64,000 nt of DNA from Proteles cristata cristata (lineage: Eukaryota > Chordata > Mammalia > Carnivora > Hyaenidae), in NCBI GenBank assembly GCA_017311185.1, contig JAESUZ010000983.1:124001-188000 (forward strand), read 5' to 3'. Numbering within the stretch: position 1 is the first letter of the stretch; each line of letters starts with the position of its first letter. Positions 45,942 through 58,329 of the stretch are shown piece after piece. Position numbers and translations under genes: made by a program. Below the pieces are notes generated by a model that saw only the letters and a list, made by a program, of their open reading frames with translations, was not told the DNA's origin and ran no database searches.

Positions 45942-46474
45942 TCTCATTCCTCCTCTCCATCCTCACTGATCCCAGAGTTGGGGCCATTGTCATCTCTGGC
46001 CTGGACTTTGCCAACAGCTTCTAAGCAAGGTTTCCATCCCTAATCTGGGCCCCTTCAATTTATGTTCCTCCCATGTGCCCTAAGGATTATGCGATTATTC
46101 TACTGACAAATTTGATCACATCACTTTTCCCCTAAAATCCCCTTGGAAATAGATAAATAAATAACATTAAATGCAATGCGGTATCCCTGGATTGGATTCT
46201 AGGACAGCAAAAGGACATTAGTGGAAAAACTGGTGAATAAAGTCTATACTTTAGTTAATAGTAATGTACCAATCTTGGTTTCTTTGCACAAAGGTTCCCT
46301 GGCTATGTAAGATGTTAGCATTGGGGGAAGTGGCGTGGAGGATACAGCATTCTTAGATAAGAACTCTGTTATCTTTGTGACTCTTCTATCAATCTAAAAT
46401 CTTACCAAAATTTAAAAAAAAAAAAGTCTTTCCAAAATGAAAAGTTTATTAAATAAATAACAGAAAAAAAGTAT

Positions 46475-46985
46475 TGGCTTCCTATCATTTACAGAATAAA
46501 ATCCAAAACAGGTAGCGCTGGATTCAAGATTGTGGGCATTTTGGCTCCTAATTACCTCTCCCATCTACCCTACATTTCACTATTCACTCACTGCCCCAGA
46601 TGGGCTGTGATTTCCCACACCTTCACATGTTTGTATGTGCTTTCCTTCTGCCTGCACCATCTTTTCCCTTCTCTCTCTAGTGAATTCCTTTTCACTTTTC
46701 CAAAGTCAGCTCTGAGTCACTTTCCTCTCCAAGGCCCTCCCTGAGTCCCCCAAGCAGAGCAAATTTTTGGTCTTTGTGTTTCCCAGAGCACTTTGTATTG
46801 TAGCTACTGGCGTGTAAATATTTATTTGCATCTTGGACTAAATATTTGCATTTCTACTCAGTACTATGGGGAGCAGGAGCCTTTTTTCATTTATATCTGT
46901 ACTTCCAGCACTTAGCAAGGTCTCTGACACACACAAAAAAATGGAATAAATGATTGCTTCGTGAATGAGTGAAGACCTCAGTGAT
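46475..46985 (+). repeat. L2 LINE 3' relic, well preserved
   Basis: CAGAATAAAATCCAAAACAG, CATTTTGGCTCCTAATTACC and GGGGAGCAGGAGCCTTTTTT, then GGAATAAATGATTGCTTCGT, run in L2 order. Confidence 0.8.
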
Positions 46986-47290
46986 TTGAAAAGATATTAT
47001 TCTTTCATGGGGGAGACTTCAGCACCTCTGTTGTCCTCGGTTTTAATCAATGATTGACATAAGAAGCAAGCACTCGAGGAAAATCTCTGAGTCTTCTGTA
47101 GAGTTGTTGAAGATAGTTGTCCATTAAGATGGTTGTCCTTTAAGAAAGGAGCCTTGATAAATTCTTCCAAAATCGAATCAGAAAAAGAAAAAGTATCTAA
47201 GTTTGGCACCTGTTTGCTTCCTTCTTAGGGAGCTTGCTCACTGCCTTCCAAGGCAGGCCATTCATTGCACTGTTGGGCGGTTCCTTAACT

Positions 47291-47501
47291 GGGGCCCCTG
47301 GGTGGCTCAGTCAGTTAAGCGTTCAGCTCTCGATTTTGGCTCAGGCCATGATCTCACAGTTCTTGAGTTCAAGCCCTGCATCCGGCTGTGTGCTGACAGC
47401 ACAGAGCCTGCATGGGATTCTCTTTCTTCCTCTCCCTCTGTCCCTCCCCCACTGGCACAAGCTCTCTTTCTCTCTCTCAAAATAAATAAACATGAAAAAA
47501 A
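47291..47501 (+). mobile_element. CAN SINE
   Basis: Starts GGGGCCCCTGGGTGGCTCAG. Target copies GTTCCTTAACTG and GTTCTTTAACTG flank it. Confidence 0.93.
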
Positions 47502-47639
47502 GTTCTTTAACTGATACCTGATTCTCTGTGAGAGCATTGCTCCCAGCTCTGCCCCCAAGGCTGCAGAGAGTAAGCCAACTCCTTTGGTCTCTTGAGAGCT
47601 CTGCAGAGATTTGAGAGAGAGGACTCTGCTTCCATACTT

Positions 47640-48125
47640 GCATTCTTACTAGTCCTGGCTCTTGGACTCCTCAGGCCACATTAAATTTTCTCTTTTCAAA
47701 TGTGCTGAGCTCTTTTGCTTCCCATGCCTCTGCATGTGCTAAGTTTTTCTAATGCCCTCTCTCTACCTATTCTTATCAGGCAGCCTTATTTTTTCCAGGA
47801 CCAAAACTGCTACCTCCTTCATTCATCCAACCCTGTGCAAGGCACTGTGCTAGGTGCTAGGGACACAGAGGAGAACAAGAAAGACACTGGTGCCGGTAGG
47901 CCAGGTTCTTGCTGAGGGCTCTTTCATGGTGTCTGAGTTAGCCTCTCTCTGCTCCATGCTTCCATATCTCTGTTGTAGCACCTATCACTCATCACCTTGT
48001 ATCAGCAAAGATTTCATGTCACCTCCTCAAAAGTGAGTTCCTGGAGAACATAGACCTCTATCTTCCCTAGCCTTCACACACAGCTTTGCACACAGTAGGT
48101 GCTAAATAAAGGTTTGTTGAAGAAT
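47640..48125 (+). repeat. L2 LINE relics
   Basis: TTGCTTCCCATGCCTCTGCA and CACACAGTAGGTGCTAAATA followed by AAGGTTTGTTGAAGAA mark L2 (plus); a reverse L2-like phrase (GGCACTGTGCTAGGTGCTAG) lies at about 47,840-47,865. Confidence 0.6.
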
Positions 48126-49627
48126 ATCCTTGTTCCTTCAAATAGTCCTCTTGTGACATGTTATTTGTGGCTAAGGCCTCCTCCTGGGCAGTAGGCTGCT
48201 TGATTATGTAAACTTAGCATAGTGATAAGGATCAGAGAGATTAGCATAAAGCAAAGACTTCTTAACCCAGTCCACTTAATTCTGTAAGTAAGATTCTAAA
48301 AGCAGATACACCTAAGAGTGAATGCAAGAGGAGTACATAATAGGCTCTACATCGGTGTGCTCGTAAATATGTAACAACCAGCTCTCTCAGGGAAAAAAGC
48401 CCTGGTTTATAGCAGTTGCCAGTTTCCATGGTGTAGATACTCCCACCGTGGCCAATTTCAGGCTAGCAACGTGACATCATTGGATGTGGACTTGACGTAG
48501 GACACCATTATGTAGTATTTCCATTACCGGGTCCAATAGATGTAAATAATTTCAAGAACACCGATGGTAAAATGTAGGAATATAATTAGAGGTTGAAGAG
48601 TTTGAATGTTTTGAATATAACTTATTTGTGAGTTTATATGACTTAATGTTCAGAATAATAGTGTTTAACAACCAGCTTGCAAAATTCCTGTGAATTTAAC
48701 ACTTAGCTTTCCTGAGCCCTTAGAGCCAACTCTAGTACACTGCCTTTACTTGATGATGTCCTGAAAGAAGTGAACAAGTTGAGTCTTTAAAGTTGGGTCC
48801 AGTTTAGGTATATTGGGAGGAAAGTGTTATTTAAAGGAACGGTCAGAGTTAATTTATTTGTAAATTGAACAACCGCCATTCCACTCCCACCCTTCAGCCA
48901 GGTTAGAGTTACTTATCCATGTAACAAACATTTACTTAAAACCTATTATTGCAAAAAAACCCCAAACAAACCCTATTATTGCTTTAGGACATATTCCGTT
49001 GGATCTCTAGATATTTGTGCATATAGTTGGCTTAAATAAATGTTTGTAGAATGAACTCGAAGCTTACCCGTATTTATTTGTATGGGTTTTTAATGTGGCT
49101 TCGTGAACATGTCTAAGTCTTTTATTTTCTTTCTAAACCTTAGTGGGCTCTCCTCTCTTCCCAGAACAGCCTGCAAATAGGGATTCTGATAGAGAGGGGT
49201 ATCAGGAAACCAGGATGAGGGAAGACAAAGTCCTTAATTTCACAGGCTCTCATGAGGGAAACTGAGCGGGGACAAGTGTCTTTGGAAGATGGAGTGGGAT
49301 CATCCTTCATCCAGACCCGAAGCTCTGCCACCAGCCAGAAGCCTCCCTACTGCAATGCCATCACTAACCAAGCCAAAGCAGAATGGAACTTATGTCCCTG
49401 CTTCCTCCATGTTCAGGGGGACCTTTGGAAAGCAGTTTGTCCTCAGAGACTTCTCTCTCTGTAGGTCTGTGGAGATGTAACTAGAGCGCCAGAGGACGGT
49501 GACGTAGAACTTGGGTCCCACAGCCAGATGGTGGCAGGCACTGTACCCACCTGAAGATGGGAACTAGGAGCTACCAGTTATCTGGTTTTTTCTCTGCCAA
49601 TATACAGATTTAAAAAATTTTTTCCAG

Positions 49628-49834
49628 AGTTATCTTTTTTAATGTTTATTTGGAGAGAGAGAGTGCACCCACGAGTGGGGTAGGGGCAGCGAGAGAGGGA
49701 GAGAGAGAATCTCAAGCAGATTACACGCTGAGTATGGAGCCCTACACAGGGAGTAATCTCACCACCATGAGATCATGACCTGAGCTGAAACCAAGAGTCA
49801 GACACTTGACCGACTGAGCCACCCAGGCATCCCC
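49628..49834 (-). mobile_element. CAN SINE, older, in SINE cluster
   Basis: Body with AATCTCAAGCAGATTACACG and end GAGCCACCCAGGCATCCCC. Target site not clear. Confidence 0.85.
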
Positions 49835-49902
49835 TTAAATCTTGATCACTGCTGTATTCCTGGCTCCTGAGACAGTGCCCATAGTAGAGTCTTACTGAAT
49901 TT

Positions 49903-50016
49903 TTAAATTTAATTAATTATTTATTTTAAGTAAGCTCTATACCCAATGTGGGGCTTGAACTCATGACCCCAAGATTAAGACTGGCATGTTCCATGACTGA
50001 GCTAGCCAGCCACCCC
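49903..50016 (-). mobile_element. Short CAN SINE of an older, different subfamily
   Basis: AAGTAAGCTCTATACCCAAT and GGGGCTTGAACTCATGACCC, ending GAGCTAGCCAGCCACCCC. It lacks the GA-rich body of the others and resembles the ancestral carnivore type. Confidence 0.75.
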
Positions 50017-50023
50017 TGACTGT

Positions 50024-50503
50024 GTTTTTTTTTTTTTTTTTTTTTTTTAATAATTCTAATGTCAGGGCACCTGGGTGGCTCAGTTGGTTAAGCCTGACTT
50101 CAGCTCAGGTCATGATCTCATGGTTTGTGGGTTCGAGCCCCACGTCGAGGTCTGTGCTGCCAGCTCAGAGCCTGAAGCCTACTTCGGATTCTGTGTCTTC
50201 CCCTTTTTCTGCCCCTCCCATGATCATGTTCTGTCTCTCAAAAATTAGTAAAAATGTTTAAAAATTTTTAAAAATAATTCTAATGTTTATTTCCTCTTGA
50301 GAGAGAGACAGAGCATGAGCATGAGCAGAGAGAGAGGGAAGAGAGGGGCAGAGAGAGAGGGAGACACAGAAATCAAAGCAGGAGGCTCCAGGCTCTGAGG
50401 TGTCAGCACAGAGCCCGATGCGGGGCTCAAACCCACCAACCATGAGATCATGACCTGAGCTAAAGTCCAGTGCTTAACCAACTGAGCCACACAGGTGCCC
50501 CCG
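50024..50503 (-). mobile_element. CAN SINE split by another SINE
   Basis: Its poly-T/AATTCTAATG end (50024-50064) and GA-rich body to head (50273-50503) are separated by the plus-strand SINE. Outer flanks CTGACTGT and CCGACTGT resemble its own target site. Confidence 0.85.
50065..50272 (+). mobile_element. CAN SINE nested in another SINE
   Basis: GGGCACCTGGGTGGCTCAGT starts it. ATAATTCTAATGT is present on both sides as target duplication, showing it landed in the tail of the minus-strand SINE. Confidence 0.92.
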
Positions 50504-50508
50504 ACTGT

Positions 50509-50733
50509 TTTTTTTTTTATATATATATTTATTTTTGAGAGAGAGAGAGAGAGAGACAGAGTGTGAGCGGGGGAGGGGCAGAGAGAGATGGAAACACAGA
50601 ATCCAAAGCAGGCTCCCGGCTCTGAGCTAGTTGTCAGCACAGAGTCCGACGTGGGGCTGGAATCCACGAACCATGAGATCATGACCTGAGCCGAAGTCGG
50701 AAGCTCAGCTGATTGAGCCACCCAGGTGCCCCC
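50509..50733 (-). mobile_element. CAN SINE, last of the cluster
   Basis: Begins with poly-T and TATATATATTTATTTTTGAG, ends GAGCCACCCAGGTGCCCC, immediately adjacent to the previous SINE. Confidence 0.9.
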
Positions 50734-51019
50734 TGTTGTTTTAAATGAATGAAAATAAATGGAAGATAGGATACTTACCTGGATGATCTGATTCATGTGA
50801 GGAGTGAACCCTGGACTTAAGACTACAATCCTTTGAATTTAACCACATCAGTATTTTCACCACTGTTATTATTTCCTTTTTTATTATTATCATTCTCCCA
50901 TCATCGTTATCAACAATAATTCTGCGTGACACATGGGGGTTCTTACTGTTTATTGACCGACTGAATGAATGGATGGACAGACCTCAACTTTACAGCTAGC
51001 CTCAAACTATCATTTCTAG

Positions 51020-51435
51020 TCTTATTTACTATTCCCCCTCCCCCATTCTAACTTCTTACATATACTCTGCTCCAGCTACTCAGAAGCAATAATTTTCACT
51101 CAGCACACTATGTCTTCACATCTCAGTGTGTTGGCTTATTCCTGTTCCTTGTATTTGGAATTCCCACTCCTTTTTTCAGTGAGTTCTCATCCTTTCTTTA
51201 GGAACCCATTTTGCAACCCATCTAGATGGTCACTCTCGCTTCTGTGCTTCCAAGTCACTTTGCCTCCACCACTATGAAAGCCCATCGCCCATCCTGAACT
51301 ATAGTTGTCCGTTGACATAACTGCCTGTTCCTTAGATAAAGACCTCCTTGAGGGCGGGGACACTAAATTTTCCTGTGTTCTCAGGAATCGTTGCTGGGCC
51401 TGTCACACAGCAGTTTCACAGTATTTGTTGAAATC
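51020..51435 (+). repeat. L2 LINE 3' relic
   Basis: AAAGACCTCCTTGAGGGCGG, GTTGCTGGGCCTGTCACACA and GTATTTGTTGAAATCAATCT end as L2 does. Confidence 0.7.
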
Positions 51436-51448
51436 AATCTGGTATCAG

Positions 51449-51637
51449 GGGCACCTGAGTGGCTCAGTCAGTGAAGTGTCAGACTTTCGCCTAGGTCATG
51501 ATCTCATGGTTCATGGGCTCGAGCCTCACTTCAGAGCTGCTTCAGATTATGTATCTCTGTCTCTGTCTCTGCACTTCCTCTGCTTGTACACTCTCTCTCT
51601 CAGAAATAAATAAACATTAAAAAGTACTTAAAAAAAA
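51449..51637 (+). mobile_element. CAN SINE
   Basis: A 19-bp target duplication with one mismatch at 51430-51448 and 51638-51656. The body is shortened relative to the others. Confidence 0.94.
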
Positions 51638-52738
51638 GAAATCAATCTAGTATCAGACATAGGCTACGTGCAGAGCCACATGCTAGGTGCTGGAGGAGAT
51701 GATATACAAGGCTGGTCCAAAGCACTGCCCCTGACCCTGAGTGCTTACAATCCAATTGGAGACACAAGTCCCTTTCATGGGAAAAAATATCATTAAAAAC
51801 CAGTATATTCTGGGATTAAATGGGAAAAAGGAGAAAGCGTGGTGTGCTGGAACACGGATAGGACTGGACTTGGTTTCTGATCCCTGTTTTACCATTAACT
51901 CGCTATGTAGCCCTGACACCTTATTTCTCTTCTTTAGACTTTGGTTTTCTTCTTTGTAAATGAAGATGTTTGATCAGAAGCCTTGTATGATTTCTAAAGG
52001 CCAGATTCCAGCTCTGACATTCCAAGTTTGGCTCCATGGAAACTAAGTGGAAGAGACATGGAGAGAGCTCAGTAGTCTCGGTTTGCCCCCTGGTGGTCAT
52101 TCGGCAACATCACAGGGTGACAGCTGTAGGCTTTTCCCAGGGATGGAGACAGCGGAGCTCAGAGCCTTAGTAAACAAAGAACAGCGGGACAATGACCATT
52201 CTAGAAGAGAACCAATCAGGTTTCCCACTGGTTACTGGTAGGTGGGTATGGAATCCTCTCCTCCTTCAGAATAGAGGAACTTAGGAGATCGTACTCTCTG
52301 TTCTCAGCCTCCAGCTGAACCCATTCCATATCTGTTTTTTTTCCAAAACCAGAAGGAGTCAATCTTTGGGAGGCTACTTTATAGTCCTCCTGACTTTTTC
52401 TTCTGCTCCCATCACAGTGCTCTCTTCTGAGGCGAATTCTTCATTCTGGTCAGTATTACTATCTACCCATTTATTTATGACACAATGAGGGTTTCTCTCC
52501 CTCTTCCTCTTTTCCTAGAATAGGGCCATGAACCAAAGTGAAGGTAGTAGAAGGATTTCTTTGGTGAGGTGGGGAGAAGAGACAGACTATGCTAGAAAAT
52601 GACATGTGGTTTACACCGTGAAAGGTAACCAACACTAGCAGAGAAACATTAGTCTTTTAGGTATTTCATTCAGAATGGGGTTGGGGAGGCCATTGGTCCA
52701 TTTATTTCCTTATTCTCTATATGTTGAACCCAAAGGAC

Positions 52739-52775
52739 ATTTAAAAAAAATATTTTTTATGTTTATTTTATTTTT

Positions 52776-52811
<36 letters not shown>

Positions 52812-52981
52812 GAGTGTTAGCAGGGGAGGGGCAAAGAGAGAGGGAGACACATGATCAGAAATAGGCTTCAGGCCCTGAGTTCTCAGCACAGAGCCCCATG
52901 TGGGGCTTGAACTCATGAACCGCGAGATCATGACCTGAGCTGAATTCAGTGCTTAACTGACTGAGCCACCCAGGGGCCCCA
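52739..52981 (-). mobile_element. CAN SINE with internal CA microsatellite
   Basis: Target copies AACCCAAAGGAC and AACCCAAGGGAC. About 14 CA units at 52777-52806 replace the usual (GA)n body. Confidence 0.92.
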
Positions 52982-53500
52982 AACCCAAGGGACTTCTTAA
53001 AAGCCACATCCGTTTCCTCCAAAAAGCCCCACAATTAAATCAAAGGTGGAATTGGTTGCTTGGAATCTTGGGCCAAAGCATAGAGGAAAAAGAATAGGGA
53101 CTCTGGGGGTAGGAAAGAGAGAAATAAAAACCAAGGGGAAGGGAGGTGGGGCAGAGAGACAGAGAGAGCGAGCAGTTGCTGATTCCAGGTGGATTTATAG
53201 GTATCTAGAGGGGAAATTGTAGGAAACTAAAGAATTACTTTTCTCCACAAATGTGCTTGTTTGCAGATTTTTTTTCTTTTCTGACAATGCACTGTACTTT
53301 AAACCTTGCTAAACATTAAAGGCATGACTACAGGGATAACACTCATTCATCCCACATTATCTGGAATGTGCCAAATACTGTACCTAAAGCTGGCCGGCTG
53401 AAATGGGCTCAGCATCCATACCTGGCCTGCCTGTTTACTGCTGAATTCTTAGCACCTGTCTTCTCCTGCCATCTAGCAGGTGCTCATAGAGATTTGTTGA

Positions 53501-53725
53501 TGGGGCGCCTGGGTGGCTCAGTTGGCTGAGAGTCCAACTTCGGCTCTGGTCATGATCTCACGGTCCGTGGGTTTGAGCCCTACGTTGGGCTCTGTGCTGA
53601 CAGCCAGCTCAGAGCCTGGAGCCTGCTTCCAATTCTCCCTCTCTCTCTGACCCTCCCCTGCTCATGCTGTCTCTCTCTCTCTCTCTCAAAAATAAATAAA
53701 ACATTAAAAAAAAGAAATTAAAAAA
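53501..53725 (+). mobile_element. CAN SINE, perfect 13-bp target-site duplication
   Basis: AGAGATTTGTTGA at 53488-53500 and 53726-53738. Full length, tail AATAAATAAAACATT. Confidence 0.96.
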
Positions 53726-53929
53726 AGAGATTTGTTGAATAAGTGTTTGATAGTTGCACTGTACCTTGTCCAGTGATATCTCAACTCTATGAGGGTAGGA
53801 GAAAGTCTCCTTAGATTTTTCATTCCTCACTGATGATTGAGAGTTATCCTTATAAAATACAAATCCATATGTAGAACTCCTTTTGTCCCTGTGTTAAATC
53901 TTTCAATACTCTCCCAATATCCTGAGTTT

Positions 53930-54065
53930 CTCTGTAAAATGGAGATAATAATATATGCATCTCACAGGGTTACTTTAGGTCTAAATGAAATAGACATATC
54001 ATTGCTTAGTGTGTTTCCAGCATGTTGTAGCTGCTCAATAAATTCCAGTTCCTTTCCTTATCCAA
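53930..54065 (+). repeat. MIR 3' fragment
   Basis: AAAATGGAGATAATAATATA and GTAGCTGCTCAATAAATTCC are the MIR distal half. Confidence 0.65.
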
Positions 54066-54338
54066 TTTTCTAGTCTAATGTCCAGTCCAGTGTTCTAGCC
54101 ATGTTGAATTTCTTATCAGTCCCACCACACAGGAATGCCAGGAAGGTCATCCTCTCTGTCTGTTTGGTGAACTCCTCTCTTCCTTCAGAACAGAGTTCAA
54201 ATGTTCCCCTCTTCTGTTAGGCTGTGACCTTGACGGGTGCAAGGACCAAGTCTTATTTGTATTTGTAGAGTGTTTAGAGAGTCTGGGAGAGGCTGAAAAG
54301 ATGACAGAAGGGTTAGCTTTGCAAAAAGAACTGCTCCT

Positions 54339-54553
54339 TGGGGCGCCCGGGTGGATCAGTTGGCCAAGCATCCGACTTTGGCTCTGGTCATGATCTCACC
54401 GCTCATGGGTTCAAGCCCCACCTCCAGCTCTCAGCTGCCAGTGCAGAGCCTGCTTCGTTTCCTGTCTCCCTCTCCCTCTGCCCCACCCCAGGTGGTGCCT
54501 TCTCTGTCTCACAAATAAATAAAAACATAAAAAAAAAGTTAAAAAAAAAAAAG
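54339..54553 (+). mobile_element. CAN SINE
   Basis: Starts GGGGCGCCCGGGTGGATCAG, ends in an A-rich tail. Target duplication is weak (AAAGAACTGCTC and AAAGAACCTCTT). Confidence 0.9.
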
Positions 54554-55138
54554 AACCTCTTCTTCCTCTGAAACAAAAGGGAAGGAACTGAAGATGAATA
54601 ATAGTGAGAATGTAGCAAGAATCTTTAAGGCAACAGGGAAAAGGCCAAATCTCAAGGGGAAAATCTGTCTTGAGGGAGGGAGAATACAGGAAGAAGATGT
54701 CACCCCAAGAGATGCAGAGGGTAGAGGAGTGTGGTCAGGAGTATGGTCTGATCCTTGTCCTTCCTAGATATTTGAGGTCTCAGGATGGACTCAGCACCTG
54801 GCTTAGCAAGAAGGGGTTCTTGGGCCTGCAAGGCGCAGGCACCCTGGCCCCACAAAACTAGGCTGAATGGCCTTGCTTCACATCTGAGTCTTTCAGTCCA
54901 GCTAGGAGAAGCTGGAGGCTCCAGTTGCTGAGAAGAGGGAAGGTTTGCAGTGATGTGCATGAGGGATGCTGAAGAGCTAGTGGTGGTATCGAACCATGGA
55001 CACACTATGAAAAAGTGGGGAATCTGTGCAGCAGTGCAATTCTCAGAAGATACGGTAGGAGTGGCAGAGCAAAAGCAGCTGGGGAGGGAGCATTGGTACA
55101 TATAGCTGCATTGCTCTTTGTTCCAGTGGGCATCTTTT

Positions 55139-55337
55139 AAAAAAATATTTATTTGAGAAAGAGAGAGAGAGAGAGAGAACGAGCAGGGAAGGAGAAGAGA
55201 GAGAGGGAGATAGAGGATCCGAAGCAGGTTTCGCACTGTCAGCACAGAGCCTGTCACGGGACTTGAACCCACAAACTGCAAGACCATGACCTGAGCCCAA
55301 GTCAGACGCTCAACCAATTGACCCACCCAGGCACCCT
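55139..55337 (-). mobile_element. CAN SINE
   Basis: Target copies TTCCAGTGGGCATCTTTTA and TTCCAGTTGCCATCTTTGA, diverged; end GACCCACCCAGGCACCC. Confidence 0.9.
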
Positions 55338-56540
55338 TCCAGTTGCCATCTTTGATGACTACATTAAGGTGAGTCTGTGAGTCTCTCTTCCCTCGGTGGT
55401 CTGTGGTATAGGTGGGGACCTAGAAAGAAGACACATATGACTCTGACTCGTTCTACTCTAGGCTGTTGGACTAAGCTTAGATTGTTTTGTAACTTACAAA
55501 GCACCCTTGACAACTGTTTCCAGGTGACACTTCAAAAACAACAAGCCATTATCTTTGTCAGAGGACTTTGATGCAAACAACAAAAATTGTGAGAAAATTA
55601 AGAAAAAAGAATTTACTGGAAGGATACAGATTTGAAGGCTGGAGAGTTGGATATGGAAAATGAGTTGCAACCTAGGAAAGCCAGGCCGCAGGCACCACAA
55701 CGAAGTCTGTGCCTCAGGAATGATCTAGAATGGCCACCATCACTATGGTAGGGACTCCCATACTCCTAACACCCATCAGGGACGCACTGTGGTTGGACAC
55801 CTACCGTCTTTGTTGCTCTGAATAATTCTAAACTTGTCAATATGTTTCATTTCATTCCCTGAAGATTCAGAGTTCAGAGAAGTGTGTCCAGGTGGCCAAC
55901 CCTGGGTCACAAGTCATGTTCTGGCTGCGGGGGGTCAGGGAGAATATCTCCCTGCTTCAGCTTCCCCAGTCTCAGCAATACTGCAAATACAGCATAGAAT
56001 GGAGCATTCCGCCAAGTAAGAAGGACCCCAGATGCTGATGGTAAACTAAATAAAACAAATTATCCACCACGCCCTCATCTTTCAGACTGCTTTTCCTTTC
56101 CACTTCTGTTTTTGTCAGTTGTTCCTCATAACCTTGGCCTCCTAGGCTTGACACGTCAGGACCATCCATCGCTCTCATTTTCCCACACAGTGCATAACTC
56201 TTCAGATTTTCCTAGGTTTGCCTTGTCTTCTGTCTCTGCTGTGGCTTTAGTAAGGTTACTCTGGCAATGGCATAGAGGAGAGAAGAGACTGGGAGAAATT
56301 GGGAGTCAGACTCCTAGAATGTTAGAGCTAAAAGAGGCCTTTGAATGTATCTATTATAGTGGTCTCATCTAGATGTATTCATTAGAATTCCTATGGCATT
56401 AATAAAATACATATGCTGGTATCTCACCTTCAGTCTTTGGGTTCAGTGGATCTGAAGTGGGACTTTGGTGTGTGCGTATGTGTGTACCTTTCTGAGGTTC
56501 ATCCCCAGTTGCAAACTGCTGAATTTCAATGCCCCCCCCA

Positions 56541-56785
56541 TTTTGTTTTTCAAGTTTATTTATTTTGAGAGAGAGAAGGCATGTGTAAGCAGGGGCAGGG
56601 CAGAGAGAGAGGGAGAGAAAGAATCCCAAGCAGGCTCTGTGCTATCAGTGTGGAGCCCGATGGATGTGGGGCTCAATGGACATGGGGCTCCATGAAGCAG
56701 GGCTCCATCTTACGAACTGTGAGATCACGACCTGAGCCGAGACCAAGAGTCAGATGCCTAACTGACGGAGCCACCCAGGTGCCCC
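56541..56785 (-). mobile_element. CAN SINE with internal expansion
   Basis: Older type; contains three imperfect copies of an ATGGGGCTC-like unit at about 56,656-56,710 that enlarge its central part. Ends GAGCCACCCAGGTGCCCC. Confidence 0.88.
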
Positions 56786-56797
56786 ACCAATACCCTT

Positions 56798-56910
56798 GTT
56801 TTAAAGATGAGGAGACTGAGGCCCAGATAGAAGTCAGCTGTTTGAAATCACACAATGAGTTAACGAGAAGGGTAGAGTGACCAGAACCAATCCCAGATAT
56901 CCTGGCTTTT
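56798..56910 (-). repeat. MIR relic
   Basis: GATGAGGAGACTGAGGCCCA and TTGAAATCACACAATGAGTT are reverse-complement MIR. Confidence 0.65.
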
Positions 56911-57085
56911 GGTCTAGTGCGACTCAGACCTCTTTTTCCCCTCTGTGAAAGGAAACCTCCTGTCTTTATTTGTATTTAAGAAAGCACACTGCATGTCTAT
57001 GGTTCGGCTCTTCCAAAGTAAATGGGAAGAGCCTCTGATCAAGAGCCGCAAACTGTCAAGAATAAGCCCACACCAAGGACCCCAA

Positions 57086-57346
57086 TCCTTTTTTTTTTTT
57101 ACAGATAGTTTATTGTCAAATTAGTTTCCACATAACACCCAGTGCTCATCCCCACAAGTGCCCTCCTCCATGCCCATCCCTCCTCCCCCCCCCACACCCA
57201 TCAGTCCTCAGTTTCTGTCAGCATTCAAGAGTCTCTCATGGTTTGCCTCTCTCCCTTTCCCCCACCATTTCCGCCCTTCTTCTCCTCCTTGTTCCTCCGT
57301 CAAGTTCCTCCTAATCCTCCTATACGTGCAAACATATGATATTTGT
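57086..57346 (-). mobile_element. 5'-truncated L1, 3' UTR only
   Basis: Poly-T, then TAGTTTATTGTCAAATTAGT and CACATAACACCCAGTGCTCA are the 3' end of carnivore L1 in reverse orientation. CAAGGACCCCAAT at 57073-57085 and 57347-57359 is an exact target duplication. Confidence 0.92.
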
Positions 57347-57989
57347 CAAGGACCCCAATACTAATTGTAGCTAGTTTGACCTCTGGACCACAGGCCTCCT
57401 TGTCAGAATCTGGGCAAAATGCCTTCAAGAACCTCAGTTGGAGAGTGAAATGAGGAGGATCCTTGGATAAAGGACACTCCAGCAGAAGCCATACTTCTGG
57501 GTTTGCCAGGATTCTGACTGGGCCTCTGTGCACACAAGCCCTTGTTTCAATTGCTCGTTGACTCTTCTTTAATTCTTAACTGTTCTTTAGCCATCTGTTT
57601 CTCATCTTGGGAATCTACTTCTTTCTTTTTCCTGCTTTCTGACTTCCACCAATCATTCGGCCTTGGATTGGTTTACCACCAGTTCAGACACTGTTTTCGG
57701 GCAATGGAAGCCCAGAGCTTCTGATGCCTTCCATTACATTACATTGCTTTTTCTTTTTCTTTTTTTTTTTAATATTGCTCTTCTTATAAAACTTGTGCTT
57801 TCTTATAAAGATTCCCAACAGGAAATGCCATTTGCTTAATGTCCTCCTCCTCCATATCTACCTTAGTGCAAAGAAAGCAAAGGGTGGGAGAAGTGGTTGA
57901 GTAGAACCATCTATCAGAAGGGAGCCTTTCTTTCTCCCATACCCTCTGCATCCAGAAAGGGGGCTGGCATCAAGGTCACTTACTTGGTG

Positions 57990-58300
57990 ACTAGACCAAG
58001 CAGGAATGACATGGTAAGAGCTGTCCTTTAGGAAGCAACTCAGCTGTGGAGGATTGGAGGAAGAGAGGCCGTGGGCAGGAAGACCACCTACCGAAGCGAC
58101 TGCAACAGTCTAGGTGAGAGATGATGGGACATGAATTGGGTGGTGGGAATGGAATGAAGAGGAGAAGATAGGTGGGAAAATAGTCATTTTGGTGGGAGAA
58201 GTGGCAGGATTAAGAAACTGACAGGTGTGGTAGATGAGGGAAAAGCAAAGAACCCTCGGTTTAGAGCTTGAGGGCCTAGGAGGAAAGTACCTTTCACAGG
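57990..58300 (-). repeat. L2 LINE relic
   Basis: CGACTGCAACAGTCTAGGTG followed by AGAGATGATGGGAC matches the reverse complement of an internal L2 segment. Confidence 0.55.
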
Positions 58301-58329
58301 TTGAGGGAAATAAGAAACACGCTGTTTTT

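Noticed and set aside
54700..55326. 208-codon minus-strand frame
   Set aside because: Its first half is translation of a CAN SINE and the rest has no recognisable protein; many other frames with similar SINE-derived openings were dismissed for the same reason.
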